Shown in pieces: positions 37,972 to 47,003 of a stretch of 64,000 nt of DNA. The position numbers and the translations under genes are program-made. The notes beneath the pieces are model-generated. The model did no database searches. It saw only the letters and a program-made list of their open reading frames with translations, and was not told the DNA's origin. The stretch spans positions 310,001 to 374,000 of the forward strand of contig NZ_LQBP01000004.1 in assembly GCF_001507545.1 (NCBI RefSeq), in the 5' to 3' direction. Within the stretch, counting starts at the first letter, position 1; the number at the start of each line of letters is the position of its first letter. The DNA is from Ruegeria profundi (GTDB lineage: Bacteria; Pseudomonadota; Alphaproteobacteria; Rhodobacterales; Rhodobacteraceae).

Positions 37972-39035
37972 CTTTGATGGATCATCTGCTTGAGCGAATC
38001 GCGCTGGACGGCCCGATAAGCGTAGCCGACTTCATGACTGAATGCCTGCTGCATCCGACTTTTGGCTATTACACGACTCGCGATCCGCTTGGCACACAGG
38101 GCGATTTCATCACTGCCCCGGAAATCAGTCAGATGTTCGGTGAGTTGATCGGCCTGTCACTGGCACAAAGCTGGCTGGATCAGGGTCGCCCAGACCCTTT
38201 TGTACTGGCCGAACTTGGCCCGGGTCGTGGCACGTTGATGGCGGATATGCTGCGCGCCACCGCTGGTGTGCCCGGTTTCACGGATGCCGCCCAGATCGTA
38301 CTGTTTGAAGCCTCGCCCACATTGAGAGACATCCAGGCACAGACGCTGTCAGGCTATCAACCGCGTTGGGTCGACTCGGTGGCAGACCTGCCCGAAGCCC
38401 CGTTGTTTCTGGTGGCAAATGAGTTTTTCGACGCCCTGCCCATTCGCCAGTTTCTGCGTGATGGAACGGGTTGGCGCGAACGGCTTATCGGTGCCGACGG
38501 CAATACACTGACCTGGGGGTTGGGCCCGCAATCAGATCAGGTTGCGCTGATGGATCGGCTAGACGACACCAAAGATGGTGATCTGGTCGAGCTTTGCGCC
38601 GCAGCGATACCCATCATTGCCGTGATCGCCCGGCGGATCGGCACGCATGCCGGGGCTGGGCTGATCGTGGACTATGGTGACTGGCATTCGCTTGGCGATA
38701 CATTCCAGGCGCTTCACGGGCACACGCACACAGACCCTTTGGACAAGCCCGGCCAAGCTGATCTGACAGCGCATGTGGATTTCGAACCTTTGGCGATTGC
38801 GGCCCGCGCTGCAGGATGCGCTCATACGCGGCTCACCCCCCAGGGGATTTTTCTGGAACGGCTTGGTATCGCCACCCGTGCGCAATCCCTTGCAGCGACT
38901 CTCGGCGGGTCCAAGCTGGAAGAGCTGGTTGCCGCACATCGCCGGTTGACGCATCCGGACGAAATGGGAAACCTGTTCAAAGTGCTGGGCTTGTACCCCT
39001 CGCCCTCCTCGCCGCCACCGGGACTTGAGCCATGA
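37968..39035 (+). CDS. SAM-dependent methyltransferase, MidA/NDUFAF7 family
   Basis: A 355-residue methyltransferase of the MidA/NDUFAF7 family. It has [37 protein letters not shown] at the N-terminus, the SAM motif [16 protein letters not shown], and [13 protein letters not shown]. The mitochondrial member methylates an Arg of the NDUFS2 subunit, needed for complex I assembly; bacterial members are less studied. The ATG at 37968 overlaps the lgt stop (ATGA). Its coupling to lgt and pgeF is common in Rhodobacteraceae as I recall. Confidence 0.9.
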   Translation: MTLMDHLLERIALDGPISVADFMTECLLHPTFGYYTTRDPLGTQGDFITAPEISQMFGELIGLSLAQSWLDQGRPDPFVLAELGPGRGTLMADMLRATAGVPGFTDAAQIVLFEASPTLRDIQAQTLSGYQPRWVDSVADLPEAPLFLVANEFFDALPIRQFLRDGTGWRERLIGADGNTLTWGLGPQSDQVALMDRLDDTKDGDLVELCAAAIPIIAVIARRIGTHAGAGLIVDYGDWHSLGDTFQALHGHTHTDPLDKPGQADLTAHVDFEPLAIAARAAGCAHTRLTPQGIFLERLGIATRAQSLAATLGGSKLEELVAAHRRLTHPDEMGNLFKVLGLYPSPSSPPPGLEP

Positions 39036-39790
39036 CCTTGGAAATTTTGACCTCAGATTTGCTGAACCCCGTACGCCACGGGTTCTTCAGCCGCCGAGGC
39101 GGCGCGTCATCGGGCATTTTCGCGGGGCTCAATTGCGGCTATGGCTCGTCCGATCAAACCGAAGCCGTAACGCTGAATCGAAAGCGGGTCGCACAGGCGA
39201 TGGAGGTTGCGCCAGACGCCCTGGTCGGAGTCCATCAGGTTCATTCACCAACTGTTCTGACGGTCGACGCCCCGATAAATGGGGATAAGCCAAGGGCAGA
39301 CGCCGTCGTCACCGCGACCCCGGGATTGGCTTTGACGATTCTGACTGCCGATTGTCAGCCAGTCTTGTTTGCAGATACGGAAGCAAACGTGATCGGAGCT
39401 GCGCACGCGGGTTGGCGCGGCACTTTGGACGGAGTGTTGGAAGCTACGCTTGACGCAATGGAAGCCCTCGGTGCAACGCGGGAAAACATCACTGCCGTGA
39501 TCGGCCCCTCGATCTCACAGTCAGCTTACGAGGTTGGCCCCGAATTTCTGGACGAATTCGCCGCTGATTCACCAGACAACCTGCGTTTTTTTGCAAACGG
39601 ACACGGCGATCGGCTGCAATTTGATCTTCCCGCCTTTGGGCTGCACAGATTGCGTCAGGCGGGCGTGGGTCAGGCTGAATGGACACGCCACTGCACCTAC
39701 TCCGATGCTGAAAGATTCTATTCGTACCGCCGGTCTACCCACGCGAAAGAAGCGGATTACGGACGCCTGATTTCCGCCATAAAACTTTAA
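39032..39790 (+). CDS. pgeF: Peptidoglycan editing factor PgeF (YfiH family)
   Basis: A 252-residue YfiH/laccase-domain protein. The metal-binding fold shows HGFFSRRGGASSGIFAGLN, GVHQVHS (His pair), TADCQPVLFAD (Cys) and GAAHAGWRGTLDGVL (His), matching the conserved active site. E. coli YfiH hydrolyses misincorporated L-Ser in cell-wall precursors, whence PgeF. It overlaps the previous methyltransferase stop by ATGA and ends the operon. Confidence 0.92.
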   Translation: MTLEILTSDLLNPVRHGFFSRRGGASSGIFAGLNCGYGSSDQTEAVTLNRKRVAQAMEVAPDALVGVHQVHSPTVLTVDAPINGDKPRADAVVTATPGLALTILTADCQPVLFADTEANVIGAAHAGWRGTLDGVLEATLDAMEALGATRENITAVIGPSISQSAYEVGPEFLDEFAADSPDNLRFFANGHGDRLQFDLPAFGLHRLRQAGVGQAEWTRHCTYSDAERFYSYRRSTHAKEADYGRLISAIKL

Positions 39791-40057
39791 GCAAAACCCG
39801 AATTAAGGCAATTTCGCCGCTTTTTCGCCACAATTGTTTGGCTAGCTAAGTCACTACAATTTGATAATTTTTGTCCGCTCTCAGGTGTTTATCTGTCAGT
39901 ACCCCCGCAGGGCGCGACGTATTTAAAGAAGAGGAATCGCAAAGTCTCGTTTGTCCTGAATTCATCCCGGATCAGCCTTATCGCCGCCGCAATAGCCAAG
40001 CAAATTAGGACCCCAGAGGAAAAGGGACGTCGGTCCCAAAACGAGCAGGACAACACA
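39791..40057. other. 267-base AT-richer intergenic region after pgeF
   Basis: The base composition is more AT-rich than the flanks. It includes a short perfect hairpin GGGAC-GTCG-GTCCC (40024-40037) 20 bases before the first tiny ORF. No tRNA or strong terminator is seen. It may hold the promoter for the tiny ORF cassette. Confidence 0.5.
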
Positions 40058-40186
40058 ATGAAGAGGAAATCGCGTTTTCTCTGCGCCGTTCTTGCGGCCA
40101 CCAGAGAGCATGAGCTGGAAATGCCTTGGAAACGGGTTTCCAGTCAATCAATCAGGGTCGCACGCCGCATGGCGGCACGTAGCTGA
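40058..40186 (+). CDS. Small basic protein with MPW motif (tiny ORF 1)
   Basis: A 42-residue basic protein: MKRKSRFLCAVLAATREHEL then EMPWKR and an Arg-rich tail (RVARRMAARS). Its ATG has CAGGA 8 bases upstream. From memory, short proteins of about this size with KRKSRF near the start and MPWxRGARR in the middle occur in many Rhodobacteraceae, annotated as hypothetical; this reads as a divergent member (MPWKR kept). Function unknown; a DNA- or RNA-binding role would fit the charge, but this is speculation. Confidence 0.5.
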   Translation: MKRKSRFLCAVLAATREHELEMPWKRVSSQSIRVARRMAARS

Positions 40187-40188
40187 CC

Positions 40189-40359
40189 ATGAAAACCCCG
40201 CGAGCCAAGCTGCCGGTTCCGGGACGAGACGCACATCGGAGGGGTGCTCCGATCCGGTGTGTGGCCTGCCGCCGGTATTTTGCGCGGTTCAGGTTCGGAG
40301 CCTGTTTGCGTAGGCAATTTCGCCTGCGTTTGTATGAGTTTGCAGGGGGGTCAATGTGA
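40189..40359 (+). CDS. Small Arg-rich ORF (tiny ORF 2)
   Basis: A 56-residue frame beginning 2 bases after tiny ORF 1. It is strongly basic with a CxxC (IRCVACRRYF) and a third Cys (GACLRRQFRLRLYEF). The CxxC could be a partial zinc knuckle. I see no Shine-Dalgarno sequence; translation would depend on coupling to ORF 1. I do not recognise it and it may be spurious. Confidence 0.3.
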   Translation: MKTPRAKLPVPGRDAHRRGAPIRCVACRRYFARFRFGACLRRQFRLRLYEFAGGSM

Positions 40360-40499
40360 TGACCAACAGCGTTGAGGTTTCTGTCGCGGCTCGCGGTCGA
40401 GATGCCTGTTGTGCTGCGGTCATCGATTTCTTGCAAGGCAAAAGTAAATCCGATCAGGCGCTGCTGCACGGGGGTTCAGCTTACCTGTTCGTTTCTTAG
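40359..40499 (+). CDS. Small ORF (tiny ORF 3)
   Basis: A 46-residue frame whose ATG overlaps the stop of tiny ORF 2 by one base (TGATG), with GGGGGG about 8 bases upstream. The sequence MTNSVEVSVAARGRDACCAA then VIDFLQGKSKSDQALLHGG has no motif I know. It ends 16 bases before the Hint-domain gene, so all four frames could be on one transcript. Uncertain whether it is translated. Confidence 0.3.
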   Translation: MTNSVEVSVAARGRDACCAAVIDFLQGKSKSDQALLHGGSAYLFVS

Positions 40500-40515
40500 A
40501 GGGGACGGAATTGTA

Positions 40516-41298
40516 ATGACTATCCCAAATTCTTTATCGCGCGCTGCCAGGAATGCCGTTGAAACGTCGGCATTGCTGCGCGATGGGCCAAGGTCGAAAA
40601 CACAGAAAAAAGCGCAGCTTAGGCGCTATGAAGTCAGCACACTGATGAAAAACGGGGAAGTCGTTCAAACACGTCACATTGCCCCTGCACTGCCAATGTT
40701 CGAAGACGCGTTCTGTGCTTTTACGCGCGGAGCCTTGGTTGAAACCGAATCGGGCCCGATGGCCTTCGAAGACCTGTTGCCGGGCGATACTGTCCTGACT
40801 CAGACCGGCGCTTCGGAAACAGTCCTTTGGAAGGGGTCGGTTATGTTGATTCCCGGACGTCAGGATTCACACGGCCGCACGCGCCCGTTAACAAGGATCA
40901 TGGCCGACACATTTGGCATGCAAAAGCCGATGTCTGGTGTCATTGTTGGCCCTTCCGCGCGGTTACTAGGTACGCCGTCACACTTGCGTCACGTGAACGG
41001 AGAGGGACCGGTGCTTACACCCGTGCATGAGTTCCAGGACGGTATGAGTGTAATCGAAACACTGCCACCAACTCCGATTGAGCTGTTCCATATCTGTTTG
41101 AAAAGGCACGCTGTCATCAATGTGGATGGTTTGCAGTTCGAAACCTACCATCCGGGCGTCAACGCCGTGCGTAGGCTCAGCCATTCTCTCAGGTCGATCT
41201 ACCTGAATTTGTTTGCGCATATCGACACGCTAAGTGACTTCGGGCCTTTGGTCATGCCGCGGGCTGGTGACGGAGAGGTGGATGCGATAACCGCGTGA
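40516..41298 (+). CDS. Hint-domain protein
   Basis: A 260-residue protein with a Hint (hedgehog/intein-type) domain from about residue 70: AFCAFTRGALVETESGPMAFEDLLPGDTVLT with the nucleophile-position Cys, followed by GASETVLWKGSV, and a later LTPVHEF and VINVDGLQFETYHPG. Hint domains perform N-S acyl shifts for self-cleavage or splicing. Rhodobacteraceae carry many Hint proteins, usually with repeat or adhesin regions; here the N-terminal part (about 65 residues, basic) has none. Substrate and partner unknown. Start at 40516 chosen over an upstream GTG/ATG frame because it gives a clean N-terminus after tiny ORF 3. Confidence 0.78.
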   Translation: MTIPNSLSRAARNAVETSALLRDGPRSKTQKKAQLRRYEVSTLMKNGEVVQTRHIAPALPMFEDAFCAFTRGALVETESGPMAFEDLLPGDTVLTQTGASETVLWKGSVMLIPGRQDSHGRTRPLTRIMADTFGMQKPMSGVIVGPSARLLGTPSHLRHVNGEGPVLTPVHEFQDGMSVIETLPPTPIELFHICLKRHAVINVDGLQFETYHPGVNAVRRLSHSLRSIYLNLFAHIDTLSDFGPLVMPRAGDGEVDAITA

Positions 41299-41414
41299 AT
41301 CGCGTTAAAGTCTGCTATACGGGGGCAATATGCAGTTACTCATCAGTTGGGTGGTCTATGTTTCGGTGGCAGCGGTCCTGCCACCCATAAAACCACATCC
41401 TAAGCTTGCAGGGA

Positions 41415-41915
41415 TCAGGCCGTCCGACTCATCCGGTCTTCGAGGACGTCGAATGGCACGCCTGGTTCATCTTTTGCGCCGCGAATAACCAACGACGTCT
41501 TGACGCTTGCAACATTCGGCGTGGTCAGCAATGCACCGGTCAGGAACTGCTGAAAACTGCTCAGATCAGGGGCCACGCATTTCAGGATGAAATCCACCTC
41601 GCCGTTCAGCATGTGACATTCCCTGACCAAAGGCCACTCGCGGCAGCGTTCCTCGAATGCGCTCAACTCGGACTCGGCCTGACTTTCCAGACCGACCATT
41701 GCAAAGACCTGAACCTCGAATCCCAGCTCACGCGAATTCACATCAGCGTGGTAGCCACGGATCAGTCCTGATTCCTCAAGAGTTCGTACGCGCCGCAGGC
41801 ATGGTGGGGCCGAAATTCCCACGCGTTTTGCCAGTTCGACATTGGTCATGCGACCGTCTGCCTGCAGTTCCGCCAGAATCTTGCGGTCAATCTCATCCAG
41901 CCGTATCGCGACCAT
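41415..41915 (-). CDS. Lrp/AsnC family transcriptional regulator
   Basis: A 166-residue regulator with the N-terminal HTH (LDEIDRKILAELQADGRMTNVELAKRVGISAPPCLRRVRTLEESGLIRGY) and the RAM ligand-binding domain (GLESQAESEL, VRECHMLNGEVDFILKC). Lrp-type proteins sense amino acids and bind phased sites as octamers. The start ATG at 41915 has AGGAG 7 bases upstream. It is divergent from trxB, with a phased direct repeat in the intergenic region. Effector unknown. Confidence 0.92.
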   Translation of the reverse strand: MVAIRLDEIDRKILAELQADGRMTNVELAKRVGISAPPCLRRVRTLEESGLIRGYHADVNSRELGFEVQVFAMVGLESQAESELSAFEERCREWPLVRECHMLNGEVDFILKCVAPDLSSFQQFLTGALLTTPNVASVKTSLVIRGAKDEPGVPFDVLEDRMSRTA

Positions 41916-41960
41916 CAAATGCTCCTGATTTTTCGGTTGTTATATCAGCAGCCAGAAGAT

Positions 41961-41989
41961 GCGCAATAATATTTCACGACTGCGCAATA
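41961..41989. promoter_or_regulatory. Phased direct repeat, candidate Lrp operator
   Basis: GCGCAATA occurs at 41961-41968 and again at 41982-41989, 21 bases apart, about two helical turns, in an AT-rich stretch between the divergent Lrp and trxB genes. Spacing and place suit binding by the adjacent Lrp-type regulator (inference). Confidence 0.45.
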
Positions 41990-42140
41990 TTGTTTATTCT
42001 TCCCTCCCCTCTTTGCGCGGTATTCGCAGCATGCATAGCAGGTACAAAGCACGAAGGGGCTTTAAGGGTGGCTGGCGGACCGCTATATCCCACCGTCAGG
42101 GGCCAAGCGGCCCAATCAGGCAGATCGAGTTAGGGGTACC

Positions 42141-43082
42141 ATGGCCGAAACACGTCACACCAAGGTTCTGATCATCGGATCAGGACCCGCTGGTTACACT
42201 GCGGGCGTCTACGCAAGCCGCGCAATGCTGAATCCGATCCTGGTTCAGGGCATCGAACCCGGCGGTCAGTTGACCACCACGACCGAGGTCGAGAACTGGC
42301 CCGGCGATACCGAAGTTCAGGGCCCGGACCTGATGGTTCGCATGCAGGACCACGCCAAGGCGATGGGATGTGAGGTCATTGGCGATATCATCAGCAATCT
42401 GGACATCTCGAAACGTCCGTTCACTGCCAAGGGCGACAGCGGCACCACCTATACCGCCGATTCAGTCATTCTGGCCACCGGAGCGCGCGCGAAATGGCTG
42501 GGTCTTCCGTCAGAGGACAAGTTCAAGGGTTTTGGCGTTTCAGCCTGCGCCACCTGCGACGGTTTCTTTTACCGTGGGCAGGAGATTGTGGTGATTGGCG
42601 GCGGCAACACCGCCGTGGAAGAGGCGCTGTTCCTGACCAATTTCGCCAGCAAAGTCACGTTGATCCATCGCCGCGATGAACTGCGGGCGGAGAAGATTTT
42701 GCAGGACCGGCTGCTCAAGCACGAAAAGATCGAACCGCTGTGGTTTCACGAACTGGAGGAGGTCATTGGCACCGATGCCCCCTTGGGTGTCGAGGGCGTG
42801 CGCGTCAAGAACGTAAAAACCGGCGAGATCACCGAGATACCCTGCAAGGGCGTCTTTGTCGCCATTGGCCACGCCCCTGCAAACGAGCTGGTCAAAGACA
42901 CGCTGGAAACGCACATGGGCGGCTATGTGGTCACCAAGCCGGGATCAACCGAAACATCGGTGCCGGGTGTGTTTGCAGCGGGCGACCTGACCGACCACAT
43001 CTACAGGCAGGCAGTGACAAGCGCCGGTATGGGCTGCATGGCCGCCCTGGACGCCGAGCGTTTTTTGGCGCAACACGATTAA
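42141..43082 (+). CDS. trxB: Thioredoxin reductase
   Basis: A 313-residue FAD/NADPH enzyme that reduces thioredoxin. The FAD motif is GSGPAG (residues 13-18), the redox-active disulfide is CATC (136-139), the NADPH motif is [13 protein letters not shown], and the C-terminal FAD segment is [14 protein letters not shown]. Low-molecular-weight type, full length. It faces the Lrp regulator and is followed by a 12-bp hairpin before the cyclase gene. Confidence 0.96.
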   Translation: MAETRHTKVLIIGSGPAGYTAGVYASRAMLNPILVQGIEPGGQLTTTTEVENWPGDTEVQGPDLMVRMQDHAKAMGCEVIGDIISNLDISKRPFTAKGDSGTTYTADSVILATGARAKWLGLPSEDKFKGFGVSACATCDGFFYRGQEIVVIGGGNTAVEEALFLTNFASKVTLIHRRDELRAEKILQDRLLKHEKIEPLWFHELEEVIGTDAPLGVEGVRVKNVKTGEITEIPCKGVFVAIGHAPANELVKDTLETHMGGYVVTKPGSTETSVPGVFAAGDLTDHIYRQAVTSAGMGCMAALDAERFLAQHD

Positions 43083-43092
43083 ACGACCCCTG

Positions 43093-43119
43093 GAATTCCC
43101 CGAACCGTTCGGGGAATTC
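43093..43119. terminator. Perfect 12-bp hairpin after trxB
   Basis: GAATTCCCCGAA (43093-43104) pairs fully with 43108-43119 over a 3-base loop. It has no T tract, so it is either a weak terminator or a message-stabilising hairpin between trxB and the cyclase gene. Confidence 0.5.
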
Positions 43120-43207
43120 TGACATCTCATTGGGCACAACCGCAGCTTGACCCATACGCTCGCGCGTATCAGACTCGGGCCAGGATAAGCGAATGCAGGT
43201 GGCCTGA

Positions 43208-44893
43208 GTGAAAAGCGTATTGTGGCAAGGCGGGTGGACAACCCGGCTGCGGATCGGCAGCGGTTTGGTCCTGTTCGCCTATGCCTTCTTTCACTTCATT
43301 AATATCGGGTTGGGCCTGTTCCACACCGATTACCTGCACAGCATGCAGAAAGGTCGCCATGTCGTCACGCGACACGACCTCGGCAGCGTGATCCTGTACG
43401 CTGCGCTGTTCATCCATTCCGGGCTTGCGCTCTATTCCATCAGTCAACGCCGGACGATGCGGATGCCCTTCAGCACAGGCTTGCAAATTGTTCTGGGTCT
43501 TCTGATCCCACTGCAGCTTATCGCCCATATCGTCCACACGCGCTACGCCCATGAGGTTTTTGCCGTCAACGACGAGATGGGCTATATCATCGCTCTAATG
43601 TGGCCCAGCTCTGCGGTGTGGATGCAAAGCGTTCTGCTGCTGGTTGTCTGGGTCCACAGCTGCATCGGTTTACACATGTGGCTGCGGCTAACTAGCTGGT
43701 GGTCAAGGACTGTACCCTATCTGATCGGTGCAGCCGTATTTGTGCCTTCGTTTGCACTGGCCGGGTTGCTGACCGAAGGGCGCCGTATCTGGGTCGATTT
43801 TGGCGATCCCTTCCTGCGGGATCAATACATCGAGCATTACAATTGGCCCTCGCCCGAGGCTTTTCAGACCATGACCCAAGTGGAAAACAACGCGCTTATG
43901 GCATTCCTGATGGCGCTTGGGGCGGCGCTTTTGGTTTTCGTCGTGCGCAAACTATGGCGGCGCAGACATTCCGTGCGGGTAAACTATGTCGAAGGCCCCG
44001 AGGTGGTCGCCGAAAAGGGCATGACGCTTCTGGAAATCTCGCAGGCCAACGGCGTTCCGCACACAGCCCTGTGCGGCGGCAAAGGTCGGTGCACGACGTG
44101 TCGTGTGATCGTCGAAGATGGCGCCGACAAGCTGCCTGCGCCCAGCGAGGTCGAGGCCCGCAGCCTTGCCGCCGTCGGTGCCCCTGATGGCGCACGGCTG
44201 GCTTGCCAGATCCGTCCGACCGAACCGCTGACCGCGTTTCGCATGTTCCGCCCCGATGGCGGACGTAAACGCGCCCATGCCAGCCACGGACAAGAGCGTA
44301 AACTGGCCGTGCTGTTCCTTGATATGCGCGGATTTACCTCGCGGACTACTGGTCAATTGCCGTACGACATTGTGTTCCTATTGAACCGGTTCTTCGACGC
44401 GATTGTTCCGGCGATTACTGCGCATGGCGGTGCTGTCGATAAATACATGGGTGATGGTCTGCTGGCTGTATTTGAAAAGCCCGACGCTGAACGATCAGCT
44501 CAGGCCGGGCTTGCCGCCGCTGCTGATGTCAGTCTTGACCTTGCGCGCTTTAACCAGCAACTCCAAAGCGAGGCCAGCCCCGGCATACGCATTGGGATGG
44601 GGCTGCATCTGGGTGATCTGGTGCTGGGTGACATCGGCGCTGTGGGCAGTTCCGCACATACAATCATCGGCGATGCGGTCAACGTGGCCAGCCGGCTTGA
44701 GGGCGAAACCAAGGCCTTGAAGGCTGAGCTTTTGGTTTCAACCGAGTTGCTGCAAGCTGCGGGATATGACAGCGACCCGGCTGACCTTCAATCCTTTGAC
44801 CTTCGCGGCGTTGCAAAGCCGATTCTCGCCCTGCCCGTGGCAAAAGCATCCGATCTTTTTGAGCATAAAGCGGCCTTGGAACAGACGTACTAA
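43208..44893 (+). CDS. Membrane adenylate cyclase with cytochrome-b-like anchor and 2Fe-2S domain
   Basis: A 561-residue three-part signalling enzyme. Residues 1-245 form about six transmembrane helices with many His (29, 39, 44, 70, 107, 110, 115, 150, 156), like the diheme membrane anchor of succinate dehydrogenase. Residues 255-345 are a plant-type ferredoxin domain with cluster Cys 289, 295, 298 and 333. Residues 365-545 are a class III cyclase with metal Asp 372 and 416, K412 and T485 for adenine, and N492/R496, so it should be active. The layout matches redox-controlled CyaC of Sinorhizobium, from memory. Start is a GTG with AGGTGG upstream. Confidence 0.85.
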   Translation: MKSVLWQGGWTTRLRIGSGLVLFAYAFFHFINIGLGLFHTDYLHSMQKGRHVVTRHDLGSVILYAALFIHSGLALYSISQRRTMRMPFSTGLQIVLGLLIPLQLIAHIVHTRYAHEVFAVNDEMGYIIALMWPSSAVWMQSVLLLVVWVHSCIGLHMWLRLTSWWSRTVPYLIGAAVFVPSFALAGLLTEGRRIWVDFGDPFLRDQYIEHYNWPSPEAFQTMTQVENNALMAFLMALGAALLVFVVRKLWRRRHSVRVNYVEGPEVVAEKGMTLLEISQANGVPHTALCGGKGRCTTCRVIVEDGADKLPAPSEVEARSLAAVGAPDGARLACQIRPTEPLTAFRMFRPDGGRKRAHASHGQERKLAVLFLDMRGFTSRTTGQLPYDIVFLLNRFFDAIVPAITAHGGAVDKYMGDGLLAVFEKPDAERSAQAGLAAAADVSLDLARFNQQLQSEASPGIRIGMGLHLGDLVLGDIGAVGSSAHTIIGDAVNVASRLEGETKALKAELLVSTELLQAAGYDSDPADLQSFDLRGVAKPILALPVAKASDLFEHKAALEQTY

Positions 44894-45095
44894 ATCCACC
44901 CGACGACAGCGCATCAATGGGAATAAAGTCGGGAAAAGTCGACTGTTGCGAAAAAATCTTCCAATCCGGTCAAAAACCGCGCATATCGTCCTTTATTTCC
45001 TGAATGTATATGGACTCCGACAAGCGCTCGGGGCACATGCCCCAGCAAACACCCCTGAACCACCGGTAAAACCGCACTTCGACAAGAGTATTCCC

Positions 45096-46814
45096 ATGAC
45101 GATGTTAAGCAATCTTGCTCCGATCCCAGAACTGTATGTGTCATATGACTCGGCGCAAAAGCTGAAAGTGGAAGCCGCCGACCTGACCAGCTGGGACCTG
45201 AGCCCCCGTCAGATCTGCGATTTGGAACTGCTGATGAATGGCGGTTTCAATCCGCTCAAAGGCTTCCTGAGCGAGGCCGATTATGACAACGTCGTCGAGA
45301 ACATGCGTCTTGCTGACGGCACCTTGTGGCCAATGCCAATCACGCTGGACGTCAGCGAAGATTTTGCTGACACAATCGAACTGGGTCAGGACATCGCCCT
45401 GCGCGATCAGGAAGGTGTCATCCTTGGCACCATGACAGTCACCGACCGCTGGACCCCGGACAAAGCGCGCGAAGCCGAAAAAGTGTTCGGCGCAGATGAT
45501 GACGCGCACCCGGCGGTGAACTACCTGCACAATGTGGCCGGAAAGGTTTATCTCGGTGGTCCCGTTACAGGTATCCAGCAGCCGGTTCACTATGACTTCC
45601 GCGGTCGCCGTGACACTCCGAACGAACTGCGCGCCTATTTCCGTAAGCTGGGCTGGCGGCGCATCGTGGCCTTCCAGACCCGTAACCCGCTACACCGCGC
45701 GCACCAGGAACTGACCTTCCGCGCCGCGAAAGAAGCACAGGCCAACCTGCTGATCCACCCGGTTGTCGGCATGACCAAGCCGGGCGACGTGGATCATTTT
45801 ACCCGTGTTCGCTGCTACGAGGCGGTGCTGGACAAATACCCGGCCTCGACCACCTCGATGTCGCTGCTGAACCTTGCGATGCGCATGGGTGGCCCGCGCG
45901 AGGCGGTCTGGCACGGCCTGATCCGTGCCAACCACGGCTGCACCCACTTCATCGTTGGCCGCGACCACGCCGGCCCGGGCAAAAACAGCAAGGGTGAGGA
46001 TTTCTACGGGCCGTACGACGCACAGGATCTGTTCCGCAAATTCCAGGACGAGATCGGCGTCGAAATGGTCGATTTCAAGCATATGGTCTACGTACAGGAA
46101 CGCGCCCAGTATGAGCCAAATGACGAGATTCTGGACAAAGAGAACGTCACGATCCTGAATATCTCGGGCACCGAACTGCGCCGTCGTCTGGCCGAAGGTC
46201 TGGAAATCCCCGAATGGTTCAGCTTTCCCGAAGTTGTGGCCGAGTTGCGTAAAACCAAACCGCCGCGCAGCCAGCAGGGCTTTACGGTGTTCTTCACCGG
46301 TTTCTCGGGTTCGGGCAAATCCACCATCGCCAACGCGCTTATGGTCAAGCTGATGGAGATGGGTGGCCGTCCGGTGACTCTGTTGGACGGGGACATCGTT
46401 CGTAAAAACCTGTCGTCGGAATTGGGCTTTTCGAAAGAGCACCGCGACCTGAACATCCGCCGTATCGGCTACGTGGCCTCTGAGATCACCAAGAATGGCG
46501 GGATCGCCATCTGTGCTCCAATCGCGCCTTATGCCACGACCCGACGTGCAGTTCGCGAAGAGATCGAACAGTTCGGTGCCTTCTGCGAGGTGCATGTTGC
46601 GACCTCGATCGAAGAATGCGAACGTCGCGACCGAAAAGGTTTGTACAAGCTGGCGCGCGAGGGCAAGATCAAGGAATTTACCGGCATCTCCGACCCTTAC
46701 GACGTGCCGCAGAACCCTGAACTGAGCGTCGAGACCGAGAATGTCGATGTCGACAATTGCGCCCATCAAGTGCTGCTTAAACTGGAAAGCATGGGCTTGA
46801 TCGCCGCTTCCTAA
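45096..46814 (+). CDS. Bifunctional sulfate adenylyltransferase / adenylylsulfate kinase
   Basis: A 572-residue fusion. The N-terminal part (about 1-385) is an ATP sulfurylase with RNPLHRAH (about 196-203) and GRDHAG (about 287), making APS from sulfate and ATP. The C-terminal part is an APS kinase with P-loop GFSGSGKST (about 401-409), making PAPS. The order (sulfurylase first) is that of many Rhodobacteraceae. The start MTMLSNLAPIPELYVSYDS is used; a longer frame to 44766 is not family-like. A GGGGC-ACAT-GCCCC hairpin lies in the leader (45030-45043). Strong terminator downstream. Confidence 0.95.
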   Translation: MTMLSNLAPIPELYVSYDSAQKLKVEAADLTSWDLSPRQICDLELLMNGGFNPLKGFLSEADYDNVVENMRLADGTLWPMPITLDVSEDFADTIELGQDIALRDQEGVILGTMTVTDRWTPDKAREAEKVFGADDDAHPAVNYLHNVAGKVYLGGPVTGIQQPVHYDFRGRRDTPNELRAYFRKLGWRRIVAFQTRNPLHRAHQELTFRAAKEAQANLLIHPVVGMTKPGDVDHFTRVRCYEAVLDKYPASTTSMSLLNLAMRMGGPREAVWHGLIRANHGCTHFIVGRDHAGPGKNSKGEDFYGPYDAQDLFRKFQDEIGVEMVDFKHMVYVQERAQYEPNDEILDKENVTILNISGTELRRRLAEGLEIPEWFSFPEVVAELRKTKPPRSQQGFTVFFTGFSGSGKSTIANALMVKLMEMGGRPVTLLDGDIVRKNLSSELGFSKEHRDLNIRRIGYVASEITKNGGIAICAPIAPYATTRRAVREEIEQFGAFCEVHVATSIEECERRDRKGLYKLAREGKIKEFTGISDPYDVPQNPELSVETENVDVDNCAHQVLLKLESMGLIAAS

Positions 46815-46834
46815 AATCTGGCAAATTCGAATAG

Positions 46835-46865
46835 ACGGCTCCCGGTATACGGGGGCCGTTTTTCT
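46835..46865 (+). terminator. Rho-independent terminator of the sat-cysC gene
   Basis: An interrupted stem (ACGGC/GCCGT at 46835-46839 and 46855-46859, CCCG/CGGG inside) is followed by five T then C. It lies 20 bases after the stop. Confidence 0.8.
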
Positions 46866-47003
46866 TTGGAAGCATTACATAAGCGCCCGTTGGCGTAGGT
46901 CCCCACAGCAACACTGGCTTGCCATCAATTGCCCCCTGCCCTTACCATTCGGCGCAGGCGTTGAGTTGCTACCCTCTGGCGCGCTGTTCAACCCGCCCAA
47001 GGG

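Noticed and set aside
40152..40469. A 105-residue minus-strand frame over the tiny-ORF region
   Set aside because: No start signal and no family-like features; plus-strand frames with coupling and spacing fit better.
45690..46769. A 359-residue minus-strand frame opposite sat-cysC
   Set aside because: Same reason: antisense of a strong gene without a recognisable domain.
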